DNA of 40,484 nt from Gemmatimonadales bacterium (GTDB lineage Bacteria > Gemmatimonadota > Gemmatimonadetes > Palauibacterales > Palauibacteraceae). Shown here piece by piece: positions 15,473 to 22,944 of this stretch. How positions within the stretch are numbered: position 1 is the stretch's first letter; every line of letters starts with the position of its first letter. The stretch spans positions 1-40,484 of the forward strand of contig VXMR01000122.1 of NCBI GenBank assembly GCA_009841005.1, given 5' to 3'. The translations under genes and the position numbers were made by a program. The notes under the pieces were generated by a model. That model did not search any database and was not told the DNA's origin. It saw nothing but the letters and a program-made list of their open reading frames with translations.

Positions 15473-18001
15473 TTGAGCGACCGCACACCACCGCCGCAGC
15501 AGGCGAGCATCGCCGTCATCGGGGGCGGCATCGTCGGCAGCTGCCTCGTCGAGCACCTCGCGCAGCGGGGCTGGGACGATCTCGTCCTTATCGACAAGGG
15601 CCCCCTGCCCGACCCCGGCGGCTCCACGGGCCATGCGTCCAACTTCATCTTCCCCACGGATCACAGCCGCGAGGTCGCGATGCTGACGCTGGAGAGCCAG
15701 CGGCAGTACGAGGCGCTCGGCGTGCAGACGACGTGCGGCGGGGTAGAGGTCGCCCGTACGGAGGCCCGGATGGAGGAACTCCGGCGCCGCATGACCTCCG
15801 CGCGGGCGTGGGGCATCGACGCCGAACTCCTCGCGCCGGGGGAGGTCGCCGCACGGATCCCGTTCGTGAACCCCGCCGTCATCCTCGGCGGCTTCTGGAT
15901 GTCGTCCGTGTCCGTCGTCGATGGCGTGCGGGCCGGAACGCTCATGCGGGAGCGAGCCCTGTCCCGGGGAGCGCTCACGATCCTGGACAACACCGAGGTT
16001 ACGGGAATGGAAGTCGAGCACCGTTCCTCGGGACGCCCCCGCCTGCGGGCCGTCCTCACGGCGCGGGGCCGCATCGAGGTCGAGCACGCGGTCATCGCGT
16101 GCGGCGTGTGGAGCCCTCTCATCGCGGAGCTGGCCGGCGCCTCGATTCCGCTCACGCCGGCAGTCCATCAGATGGGGGACGTCGGCCCGGTCGACCTTCT
16201 CCGCGCCACCGGCGACGAGATCGGCTATCCCATCGTGCGCGACATGGACGCCTTCATGTACGAGCGTCAGAAATACGAAGCGATGGAGGTCGGATCCTAC
16301 GCGCACCGCCCCATCCTCGTGCACCCGGAGGAGATCCCGTCGCGCGGGGCGTCGGAACGCTCCCCCACGGAGATGCCATTCACGGAGGAAGACTTCGCTC
16401 CCCAGCTGGAGCAGGCACACGAGATCATGGGAGAGTTGCTCGGGGACGCCGAGATGGGGTATGCGATCAACGGCCTTCTCTCCCTCACCCCCGACGCGCA
16501 TCCGGTGCTGGGCGAGACCGCCGAGGTGGCCAATCTGTGGTCCGCGGCGGCGGTCTGGATCAAGGAGGGGCCGGGGGCGGCGCGACTGCTCGCCGAGTGG
16601 ATCACGCACGGCCATCCCCGCCTGTGCGACCCGCACGAGTCCGACGTCACCCGCTTCCAGCCGCACGAGCGCACGCGCCGCCACGTCCGGGCCCGCGCCC
16701 GCGAGCACTTCAACAAGACGTACGGTATCGTCCACCCGCGGGAGCAGTGGGAATCCCGCCGCGACGTGCACCGCTCGGCGCTTCACGCGCGCACGGAGGC
16801 GCTGGGCGCCGTGTACTACGAGGCCCGCGGCTGGGAGCGCCCGCAGTGGTACGAGTCGAACACCGACCTCGTCGACCGGTACCGCATCGCGGACCGGCCG
16901 CACGAGTGGGATCGCCGATGGTGGTCTCCCATCATCGAAGCGGAGCACCTGCACCTGCGGGAGAAGGTCGGCGTCGTCGACCTGGGCGCGTTTCAGATCT
17001 TCGACGTGATGGGCCCCGGGGCGCTCGCCTACCTGGAGGGCATGGCGGCCAACGCGTGCGACCGGCCGCCCGGGACGTCCATCTACACGCCGCTGCTGAC
17101 GCCGGACGGCGGCTTCAGGGCCGACCTCACGATCCAGCGGCTGAAGGCGGACCGTTTCCGCGTCGTGACCGGCGCCTTCGACGGGGCGCGGGACGCCGCC
17201 TGGTTCCGCAGACACCTGCCGGAGGAGCGCTCCGTCCGCTTCGAGGATCGGTCGGCGGAGATCTGCGCGCTCGGCGTCTGGGGGCCGCGGGCCGAGGCGC
17301 TTCTGGGGAGGATCTCCGGGGCGAAGCTCTCGCAGGCCGCGTTCCCGTACGCCTCCGTGCGCGACGTCTCGCTGGACGGGATTCCCGTCACCATGTGCCG
17401 GATCTCGTATGTCGGGGAGAGCGGGTGGGAGATCTACGTGGAGGCCGGGCTCGCCACGCGGGTGTGGGACGCCGTGCGGGAGGCGGGCAGGCAGTACGGC
17501 CTGCGGCCCGTGGGCGCCGGAGTCTACGGCACGACCGGCCGCATGGAGAAGGGCTATGCCCTCATGGGGGCCGAGCTCACCTCGGAGTATTCGCCCGTTG
17601 AGGCGGGCCTGGCGAGGCCGCGCGTGAAGCGGGCGGACTTCATCGGCAGGGCCGCCTACCTGAAAGCCCGGGAGGCGGGGCCCGCGGCGCTGCTTCGCAC
17701 GCTCACCATGGACGATCACGCCGACGCTTCCGGCCTCGCCCGCTTCCCCACCGGAGGCAACGAGCCGCTGCTGGGGCCGGACGGGGAGCGGATCGTCGAC
17801 GCGCGCGGAAGGGAGTCCCGCGTCACGTCGGCCGGGATGGGTCCCTCCGTGGGGAAGTACCTCCTCATAGCATACCTCCCGCCGGAACTCGCCGCCCCGG
17901 GAACGCGGCTCCGGGTCCTCTACATGAACGAGGCCTTCCCGGTCACCGTGGCGACCGATACCGCGCTCTTCGACCCGACCGGGACCCGCATGAGATCGTA
18001 A
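15473..18001 (+). CDS. Dimethylglycine oxidase/dehydrogenase-like flavoprotein with GcvT domain
   Basis: This 842-residue protein from TTG 15473 has the two-part plan of dimethylglycine oxidase and sarcosine/dimethylglycine dehydrogenases. It has an N-terminal FAD amine oxidase domain (dinucleotide motif VIGGGIVGS at 15-23; GGSTGHAS, where His54 matches the His that binds FAD covalently in the family). A folate-binding aminomethyltransferase-like half runs from about 480 (LREKVGVVDLGAFQIFDVMGPGAL, CRISYVGESGWEIYVE, EKGYALMGAEL). Length is close to the roughly 830 residues of the Arthrobacter oxidase. Known members oxidatively N-demethylate dimethylglycine or sarcosine and pass the methylene group to tetrahydrofolate. 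Oxidase versus dehydrogenase, and the exact N-methyl substrate, cannot be decided here. No ATG or GTG lies upstream of the FAD motif, so TTG is the best start. It converges on the DmdA-like gene. Confidence 0.85.
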   Translation: MSDRTPPPQQASIAVIGGGIVGSCLVEHLAQRGWDDLVLIDKGPLPDPGGSTGHASNFIFPTDHSREVAMLTLESQRQYEALGVQTTCGGVEVARTEARMEELRRRMTSARAWGIDAELLAPGEVAARIPFVNPAVILGGFWMSSVSVVDGVRAGTLMRERALSRGALTILDNTEVTGMEVEHRSSGRPRLRAVLTARGRIEVEHAVIACGVWSPLIAELAGASIPLTPAVHQMGDVGPVDLLRATGDEIGYPIVRDMDAFMYERQKYEAMEVGSYAHRPILVHPEEIPSRGASERSPTEMPFTEEDFAPQLEQAHEIMGELLGDAEMGYAINGLLSLTPDAHPVLGETAEVANLWSAAAVWIKEGPGAARLLAEWITHGHPRLCDPHESDVTRFQPHERTRRHVRARAREHFNKTYGIVHPREQWESRRDVHRSALHARTEALGAVYYEARGWERPQWYESNTDLVDRYRIADRPHEWDRRWWSPIIEAEHLHLREKVGVVDLGAFQIFDVMGPGALAYLEGMAANACDRPPGTSIYTPLLTPDGGFRADLTIQRLKADRFRVVTGAFDGARDAAWFRRHLPEERSVRFEDRSAEICALGVWGPRAEALLGRISGAKLSQAAFPYASVRDVSLDGIPVTMCRISYVGESGWEIYVEAGLATRVWDAVREAGRQYGLRPVGAGVYGTTGRMEKGYALMGAELTSEYSPVEAGLARPRVKRADFIGRAAYLKAREAGPAALLRTLTMDDHADASGLARFPTGGNEPLLGPDGERIVDARGRESRVTSAGMGPSVGKYLLIAYLPPELAAPGTRLRVLYMNEAFPVTVATDTALFDPTGTRMRS

Positions 18002-18006
18002 CCCGG

Positions 18007-18030
18007 GGAGGCCGCGGCGCCCCGGCCTCC
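18007..18030. terminator. Bidirectional hairpin between convergent genes
   Basis: GGAGGCC (18007-18013), a 10-base loop and GGCCTCC (18024-18030) fill the 39-base gap between the stops at 18001 and 18041. Outer CCCGG/CCGGG bases could extend the structure. It has no U tract. Confidence 0.45.
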
Positions 18031-18040
18031 GAGCACCGGG

Positions 18041-19357
18041 CTACCTCGCCGCGTCGCGGCCCTGGGCGAGGGCGACCTCGCGGGTGCTCGGGTTCGCGGA
18101 CGGGCGGAAAGGGACCTCGCACACGCGGGCGGAATCGGGCTTGCCACGCTCGCTCGCGTACTCGTCCGGGAGCCACACCGCGAGTTCCGTGCCGATGGCG
18201 GCTTCGGCGGGCGGGACGTACCCGAGGGCGATGTTGCTGCCCAACTCGGGCGCGTACCACGGAGACGTGAGGTACCCCACCGGATCGCCGCCGTCCGCGC
18301 GCGAGACGTGCCAGAAGTCGGGCGCATAGTCGTCGATCGGCCTGCCGCCCAGCTTCATCCCCACCATCACGAGGGCGAACGGGGTGCGTCCCGCCTCGAT
18401 CTCGGCACGCTGGCGCTCCAGTGCGGCGCGCCCGATGTAGTCGCCGGGCTTCTCGCGCGGCACCTGGTAGGCGAGATTACACTGGAAGGGGCTCGTCTCG
18501 TGGTCGATGTCCTGTCCCCAGGAGAGAATCCCGGCCTGGATGCGGCGCTGGTGCCCGGGGGCCGTGACCATCAGTTCGTGCGCCTTCCCCGCCTCCAGCA
18601 CGGCGCTCCACAACTTCTCCGCGTGCAGCGTCGCGTCCCTCAGGTAGATCTCGTACCCCTTCTCCCCGGAGAACCCGGTCTGCGAGACCACGACGGAGCA
18701 GCCGCCGATCTCCGCCTCCAGGAGCCCGTAGTAGGGGATGTCCCGCACCGCATCGCCCACAAGGTCGACCATGAGATCGAGCGATCTCGGCCCCTGAATC
18801 TGCAGGGGACAGACATCGACCTCATCGATCTCTACGCGCATGCCGAGCCCGACGCTCACGCCCTGGAGCCAGAACATCAGGTCGGAGTCGGCGAGCGAGA
18901 ACCAGAACTCGTCCCCGGAGAGCCGCAGGAGGACCGGGTCGTTGAGGATCCCGCCGCGCTCGTTGCACAGGATGACGTACCGCGCGCGCATCGGGTCGAT
19001 CCGGGTCGCATCGCGCGTGATCACGTAGTCGACGAAAGCCTCCGCATCCGCCCCCTGGACCCGGATCTGCCGCTCCACGGCGACGTTCCACATCGTGACG
19101 CGGCGGGTGAGCGCCTCGTGCTCCACCGCGGCGCCCCCATCCTCGGGCCGCACGTAGCCGCGGGGGTGGTACACGCGGTTGTAGGTCGTGGCCCGCCAGC
19201 AGCCCGCCTCGTGGGAAAGGTGCCAGTAGGGCGACTTCCGGACGCGGGTGGAGATGAGCAGTTCGACCGGCGTACGTCCGCTCTGTCGGAGGTTGATGGG
19301 CACGACCCGGTCCGACTGGTCCACGCTTGCGGGCTGCCCCGCTCCCGTTCTCGCCAT
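18041..19357 (-). CDS. GcvT-family tetrahydrofolate methyltransferase, DmdA-like
   Basis: This 438-residue GcvT/aminomethyltransferase-fold protein starts at ATG 19357, with GAGG eight bases upstream. From memory it resembles the DMSP demethylase DmdA branch more than the glycine-cleavage T protein. The N-terminal RVRKSPYWHLSHEAG and YNRVYHPRGYV, then MWNVAVERQIRVQG, YVITRDATRIDPMRARY, GGILNDPVLLRL, FSLADSDLMFWLQG, PLQIQGPRSLDLM, VSQTGFSGEKGYEIY and AGILSWGQDIDHETSPFQ follow the DmdA block order. DmdA moves a methyl group from DMSP to tetrahydrofolate; the substrate here may instead be another methylated amine or sulfonium compound. No flavin domain is attached. It faces the dimethylglycine-oxidase-like gene tail to tail, so both may feed one-carbon units into folate. 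It shares an identical leader with the SDR starting at 21121. Confidence 0.75.
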   Translation of the reverse strand: MARTGAGQPASVDQSDRVVPINLRQSGRTPVELLISTRVRKSPYWHLSHEAGCWRATTYNRVYHPRGYVRPEDGGAAVEHEALTRRVTMWNVAVERQIRVQGADAEAFVDYVITRDATRIDPMRARYVILCNERGGILNDPVLLRLSGDEFWFSLADSDLMFWLQGVSVGLGMRVEIDEVDVCPLQIQGPRSLDLMVDLVGDAVRDIPYYGLLEAEIGGCSVVVSQTGFSGEKGYEIYLRDATLHAEKLWSAVLEAGKAHELMVTAPGHQRRIQAGILSWGQDIDHETSPFQCNLAYQVPREKPGDYIGRAALERQRAEIEAGRTPFALVMVGMKLGGRPIDDYAPDFWHVSRADGGDPVGYLTSPWYAPELGSNIALGYVPPAEAAIGTELAVWLPDEYASERGKPDSARVCEVPFRPSANPSTREVALAQGRDAAR

Positions 19358-19372
19358 CGAACATCCTCTTGT
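19358..19372 (-). promoter_or_regulatory. Leader/ribosome-site element identical to that at 21122
   Basis: The minus strand reads ACAAGAGGATGTTCG directly before ATG 19357. The same 15 bases precede ATG 21121. GAGG is the probable Shine-Dalgarno core. Confidence 0.6.
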
Positions 19373-19414
19373 CTAAGTGCCGGAGGCCGGTCCTGGCGCC
19401 GGCTACAGCCTTCG

Positions 19415-19675
19415 CTAACGGTAGATGTCGCCGCGGTGCCCGACTTTCAGGATGATGATGATCAGGGTCTGCGTGCCGACGCTGTAGAGAATCCGCCAGC
19501 GTCCCACGCGCAGGCGGAAGACATCGTCATAGCCCGCGAGTTTCCTCGTTCCCCGCGGGTAGGGGTCGAGCGCCAGACTCGACATCCTGTGCGCCACCCG
19601 CTCCCGATCCGCGCGGGGAAGCTTGCGAAGCTGTTTCTCCGCCGTTCGTGAGATCTCGATCTCATAACGAGCCAT
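19415..19675 (-). CDS. RelE/ParE-family toxin
   Basis: This 86-residue type II toxin has the RelE fold signature: YEIEISRTAEKQLRKLP, RVAHRMSSLALDPYPRGTRKL, FRLRVGRWRILYSV and the C-terminal KVGHRGDIYR, whose basic residues and Tyr are typical of ribosome-dependent mRNA interferases. RelE toxins cut mRNA in the ribosomal A site, while ParE relatives poison gyrase; the RVGxWRILY plus GHRxDIYR combination favours RelE. The ATG overlaps the 3' end of the antitoxin gene by 14 bases, so it should be translated only with the antitoxin. Length is normal and no damage is seen. Its stop is about 40 bases upstream of the DmdA-like gene leader. Confidence 0.9.
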   Translation of the reverse strand: MARYEIEISRTAEKQLRKLPRADRERVAHRMSSLALDPYPRGTRKLAGYDDVFRLRVGRWRILYSVGTQTLIIIILKVGHRGDIYR

Positions 19676-19886
19676 CGATGCCGAGTTCTCTGAGGACGTC
19701 CGCCAACGGGCGGGTAGGTTCGTGCCTGATCTTCTTCAGATCCTCGATGTCCTCAAGCTCCTCCAGGCGATCGAGCAGCGCCTCCTGCACGAAGTGATTC
19801 ATGGCGACGCCCCTCGGCTTGCAGTATCCATCCACCGCGTGCTTCACGGCGGCATCCACCCGGACGTTGATCTGTACCTTTTCCAT
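19662..19886 (-). CDS. Ribbon-helix-helix antitoxin
   Basis: This 74-residue protein starts at ATG 19886, with AGAGG four bases upstream. The N-terminal strand KVQINVRVDAAVKHAVDGYC and the following helices RGVAMNHFVQEALLDRLEELEDIEDLKK fit a short ribbon-helix-helix DNA-binding domain. The acidic, probably disordered tail (RHEPTRPLADVLRELGIDG) would wrap and inhibit the RelE-type toxin encoded in the overlapping downstream gene. A longer in-frame reading from 19934 is rejected because it would start inside the operator palindrome and lacks a ribosome site. RHH antitoxins normally bind palindromes in their own promoter, and a perfect one lies just upstream. Confidence 0.85.
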   Translation of the reverse strand: MEKVQINVRVDAAVKHAVDGYCKPRGVAMNHFVQEALLDRLEELEDIEDLKKIRHEPTRPLADVLRELGIDGSL

Positions 19887-19924
19887 CGTACCTCTCGTTC
19901 CGTCAAGACGGGAACCGATGTGCG

Positions 19925-19953
19925 ATGATAGCAAGTGCTATCATACGGTACAA
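19925..19953 (-). promoter_or_regulatory. Toxin-antitoxin promoter with palindromic operator
   Basis: The minus strand has TTGTAC (19953-19948), a 17-base spacer and TATCAT (19930-19925). A palindrome with 9-base arms, ATGATAGCA and TGCTATCAT, separated by 2 bases, covers 19925-19944, so it overlaps the -10 and most of the spacer. Bound antitoxin would exclude RNA polymerase. Confidence 0.65.
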
Positions 19954-19987
19954 GCGCGACCCTCCGACCGAGGGCCTTTAGCGGCAT

Positions 19988-21121
19988 CTACAGGTTCTTC
20001 CAGTCCGCGAGGATCTCCGCGTCGCGGTCGAGGTTCAACTGGAGTTGCTCCCGGCGTTCTTCCGGTTCGCCCAGGAACCAGTCGAGCGTCTCGCGCGCGG
20101 TGACGGCGAGGGGACGGAAGCGCAGCCCCGCCTCGACGCCCCGGTGCGAGCGGACCTGCGCCAATCCCCGCGTCGGGCCGCGATGCGAGTACCAGAGGGG
20201 GAAGCGCACGGGCGGCTCCCGGTTCCGGAGGAAGGCTTCGTCCACCCATGTGAACGACACGCGGGACGTCGTGACGGCGCGGATTCCGTACAGGAACTCG
20301 TCCATCCGGGTCCCGTCGAGCGTCGGCCCGGCGACGTTGAAGGTCCCGCCGGTGTCCTCCTCCAGCAGGTGCATGCAAAACTCGGCCAGATCCCGCACAT
20401 CGATGAACTGCACCGGGTTGTCCATGTCGCCCGGCGCGATCACTTCTCCCCCGTGGTGGACCCGGACCGGCCAGTAGGTGAAGCGGTCGGTGGGATCTCC
20501 CGGCCCCGCGACGACGTGCAGACGGGTGACCGTGCCGCGGTCGCCGTAGATCTCCCGCACCGCCTCCTCGCACAGCACCTTCAGCTCCCCGTAGTACCGT
20601 CCTACGTCCTCGCTCTCCGGGTCCGCCACCTCGAGTAGCCGCGCATCCTCCGGCAATTCGTCCTGATCGAAGTCGTACACGGAGCCGGTGGAGGTGAACA
20701 GGTATCGGCCGACGGCATCGCGCAGGAGGCTGCCCGAGTCGCGCACCAGGCGCGGGACGTAGCCGCTGTTGTCGATGACGTAATCCCATTCCTTCCCCCG
20801 CAGCGCGTCGAGCGCCCCGTCGCGGTCCCCAATGAGGGTCTCGACGCCGGGAAAGAGACCGGGGTTCGTGCGCCCGCGGTTGAAGAGGGTGACCTCGTGT
20901 CCTCGTGCGAGGGCGTGCTGCACCATGTGCGGGCCGATGAAGCCGGTGCCGCCCAGGATGAGCAGCCGCCCGGGCCGGGCCGCGCCTGCGGCCGCGTCCG
21001 CTTCGGAATCGGTCGATGGTCGGGTCTCCCCCGCGCATGCTGCGGCCCCTGCCGCCGGGAGGGCCGCAGCGCCCGCCACGGTCAGCGTGGTCCCCGCGAA
21101 TTCACGTCGTGTCATCGTCAT
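19988..21121 (-). CDS. Tat-exported NAD-dependent epimerase/dehydratase-like SDR
   Basis: This 377-residue atypical short-chain dehydrogenase starts at ATG 21121, behind an AGAGGATG-containing leader. The N-terminus MTMTRREFAGTTLTVAGAAA is a Tat signal, and GAAAC (Cys29) could be a lipobox. The Rossmann domain opens with LLILGGTGFIGPHMVQHAL (57-63 for the glycine motif) and FNRGRTNPGLF, a pattern seen in CSP41-like atypical SDRs. YYGELK supplies the Tyr-x-x-x-Lys pair, and QFIDVRDLAEF plus GGTFNVAGP are typical of the substrate half. Members are annotated as NAD-dependent epimerase or dehydratase without defined substrate. Export through Tat fits a protein that folds around its nucleotide before transport, but an envelope SDR is uncommon. 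The next upstream gene is an aminotransferase 89 bases away. Confidence 0.82.
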   Translation of the reverse strand: MTMTRREFAGTTLTVAGAAALPAAGAAACAGETRPSTDSEADAAAGAARPGRLLILGGTGFIGPHMVQHALARGHEVTLFNRGRTNPGLFPGVETLIGDRDGALDALRGKEWDYVIDNSGYVPRLVRDSGSLLRDAVGRYLFTSTGSVYDFDQDELPEDARLLEVADPESEDVGRYYGELKVLCEEAVREIYGDRGTVTRLHVVAGPGDPTDRFTYWPVRVHHGGEVIAPGDMDNPVQFIDVRDLAEFCMHLLEEDTGGTFNVAGPTLDGTRMDEFLYGIRAVTTSRVSFTWVDEAFLRNREPPVRFPLWYSHRGPTRGLAQVRSHRGVEAGLRFRPLAVTARETLDWFLGEPEERREQLQLNLDRDAEILADWKNL

Positions 21122-21136
21122 CGAACATCCTCTTGT
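21122..21136 (-). promoter_or_regulatory. Leader/ribosome-site element identical to that at 19358
   Basis: The minus strand reads ACAAGAGGATGTTCG directly before ATG 21121, the same 15 bases as upstream of the DmdA-like gene. Similarity ends beyond this core. Confidence 0.6.
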
Positions 21137-21210
21137 TTCCGGTCGCCGGATCGCGCGGGAACCGCGAGATCCGGCAGCCTGCCACGGCGGCCATCCGGGC
21201 CGCCGTACGC

Positions 21211-22395
21211 TCAGGATCGCATCTCGCGCAGCGTCTCGCCAAGGAGGGCGATGTCCGCCTCGAACGACTCCGGGGCGAGCGGGCCGAAGGAGAACCGGAA
21301 GAAGCTCGACAGCGGCGAATCGTCGCCGAGGCGCTCCATGTCGCAGTCGGTACCCTTGAGGATCGCGGCCCCGCGCGTGAAGAGGCGCTCGTTCAGCCGC
21401 TGGGCGGTCCATCCGTTCGGGAGCCGGCACCAGTGATAGAAGCCACCGTCTCCCGAGAAGAGTTCGAGGCCGAGATCCTCGAAGGCGCGACCGTAGCGCT
21501 CGCGTTGCATGGCATAGAAGGCGGGGACGGCTTCCCGGACGTGGAGCATGCGCTCGGGGTCCAGGAGTTCGACGGCGTAGCACTGTGACGGATGGGACAC
21601 GCCGCCCATCCCGAACGAGGAGAAGTTCGAGAGCACTTCGATGTGCCGCTTCGCCGCCACGGCCCATCCGATGCGGATGCCAGGCGCCTGCAGGCCCTTC
21701 GTGGCGGCGCCGACGACGAACAGGTTGCCGCGCTCGATGTCGTCGACGTGCGCGAGGGCGCTCACCGGCTTGTCGTGGAGAAGCTCATAGGCTTCGTCGA
21801 CGAGGAGCCCCATGCCGTCCAGAGCACTGGCCTCCACGAGCGCCGCCAGTTCCTCGCCGGTCCGCGTCACGCCGGTCGGATTGCACGGATTGCTCAGCAG
21901 CATCAGGGTGCGCCCCTCCCGCGGTGCCGTATAGGCCGGGATCGGGGGCCGAAAGCCGTTGTCCGCGCCGCTGTGCACGAGGTGGTAGGGGCGTCGCAGC
22001 CGCTCGAGGACATCGTAGTACGGGGTGTATTCCGTGGACGCGAGGCGGACCTCGATGTCGGGTTCGAGGAAGAGCAGAAGCGCCACGATCGCGGGACGCC
22101 CGCCCGCGAACACCATCACGTTCTCCGCCGTGATCTCCACGCCGTACGACTGCCGGTAGTAGGCCGCGATCGCCTCCCTCAGCGCCGGGAGCCCCCACGC
22201 CTTGGGATACTTGCGGTGCTCGGAGGTCACGGTCACGGTCGACGGAAGCGCCGGGCCGTCCGGCAGGGCGACCGTGCGCGGGAATCCCTGGCTCCAGGGG
22301 TTTGTGCCGGGCTCGCCCATGTAGGTACCGAACGCCCCCAGGAAGGCGTACAGAGTCTCGTAGATCCCCATCGGGGGCACGTATCTCAGGTACAA
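21211..22395 (-). CDS. Class I/II pyridoxal-phosphate aminotransferase
   Basis: This 394-residue fold-type I aminotransferase starts at TTG 22395, with GGAG nine bases upstream; ATG 22371 (MGIYETLY) is an alternative start. Diagnostic motifs in order are KYPKAWGLPALREAIAAYY, VMVFAGGRPAIVALLLF, STEYTPYYDVL, LLSNPCNPTGVTRT (Asn binding the cofactor), LLVDEAYELL and the Schiff-base region GAATKGLQAPGIRIGWAV. RFSFGPL near the end supplies the Arg that binds the substrate carboxylate. The family includes aspartate and aromatic aminotransferases; nothing here selects one amino acid. It lies upstream of the exported SDR on the same strand and about 60 bases downstream of the cupredoxin gene. Confidence 0.85.
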   Translation of the reverse strand: MYLRYVPPMGIYETLYAFLGAFGTYMGEPGTNPWSQGFPRTVALPDGPALPSTVTVTSEHRKYPKAWGLPALREAIAAYYRQSYGVEITAENVMVFAGGRPAIVALLLFLEPDIEVRLASTEYTPYYDVLERLRRPYHLVHSGADNGFRPPIPAYTAPREGRTLMLLSNPCNPTGVTRTGEELAALVEASALDGMGLLVDEAYELLHDKPVSALAHVDDIERGNLFVVGAATKGLQAPGIRIGWAVAAKRHIEVLSNFSSFGMGGVSHPSQCYAVELLDPERMLHVREAVPAFYAMQRERYGRAFEDLGLELFSGDGGFYHWCRLPNGWTAQRLNERLFTRGAAILKGTDCDMERLGDDSPLSSFFRFSFGPLAPESFEADIALLGETLREMRS

Positions 22396-22456
22396 GCCGG
22401 TCGCTCCTTCCGGTTGGCGGCCCGCCGGGAGATGGCCGGGCGTGGTCAGGGCACGG

Positions 22457-22909
22457 TCAGGGGGCCGGCGCTGCCTCCACGGTGAGCGTCATGAGCATCC
22501 CGCGGCTGTCGTGACCGGCCACATCGCACACCACGGTGTAGCTCCCCGGAGAGAGTTCGAGTTCGACGAGACGAACCTCTCCGGTATTCACGTCCGTCTC
22601 GGTCTCCCAGAGAACCTCCCCGCTCGCGGGGTCCACGAGCTTGAGGTTGTGCATCTCGAAGCCCTGGTTGCTGAGGCGGAGCACCGTAGGCCCCGCCGGC
22701 AGTCTCGACGGCATGCCGATCGCGTACTCGAGCAGCGCCACATCGACCGCGGCGGCCGCGTACACGGCCGACAGATCCGGCTCCGAGACGGAACCGGCCG
22801 CGTCCGGGGCCGCGGCCGCGCCGGGCGGATCCGCCGCCTCGGCGGGCTCCCCTTCTCCGCCGCATCCCAACGCGAGTACCGCCGCGACGACGAACATGCC
22901 GCGACGCAC
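22457..22909 (-). CDS. Cupredoxin-like lipoprotein
   Basis: This protein has 151 residues from GTG 22909 (ATG 22897 is possible). The short signal MRRGMFVVAAVLALGC ends in a lipobox (Cys16), followed by an Ala/Pro/Glu-rich tether. The C-terminal 75 residues form a cupredoxin-like domain. Type 1 copper ligands can be assigned: His87 in FEMHNLKL, then Cys118, His123 and Met128 in VVCDVAGHDSRGM, the usual Cys-x4-His-x4-Met loop of plastocyanin and halocyanin relatives. It could carry electrons or bind copper on the envelope. An in-frame extension to 22999 overlaps secA and lacks a signal peptide at its start, so it is rejected. The gene begins about 35 bases after the secA stop, probably on the same transcript. 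Confidence 0.78.
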   Translation of the reverse strand: MRRGMFVVAAVLALGCGGEGEPAEAADPPGAAAAPDAAGSVSEPDLSAVYAAAAVDVALLEYAIGMPSRLPAGPTVLRLSNQGFEMHNLKLVDPASGEVLWETETDVNTGEVRLVELELSPGSYTVVCDVAGHDSRGMLMTLTVEAAPAP

Positions 22910-22944
22910 GGCTACCCGCGCGATCCGCGTCGCTGTCGGCGGTC

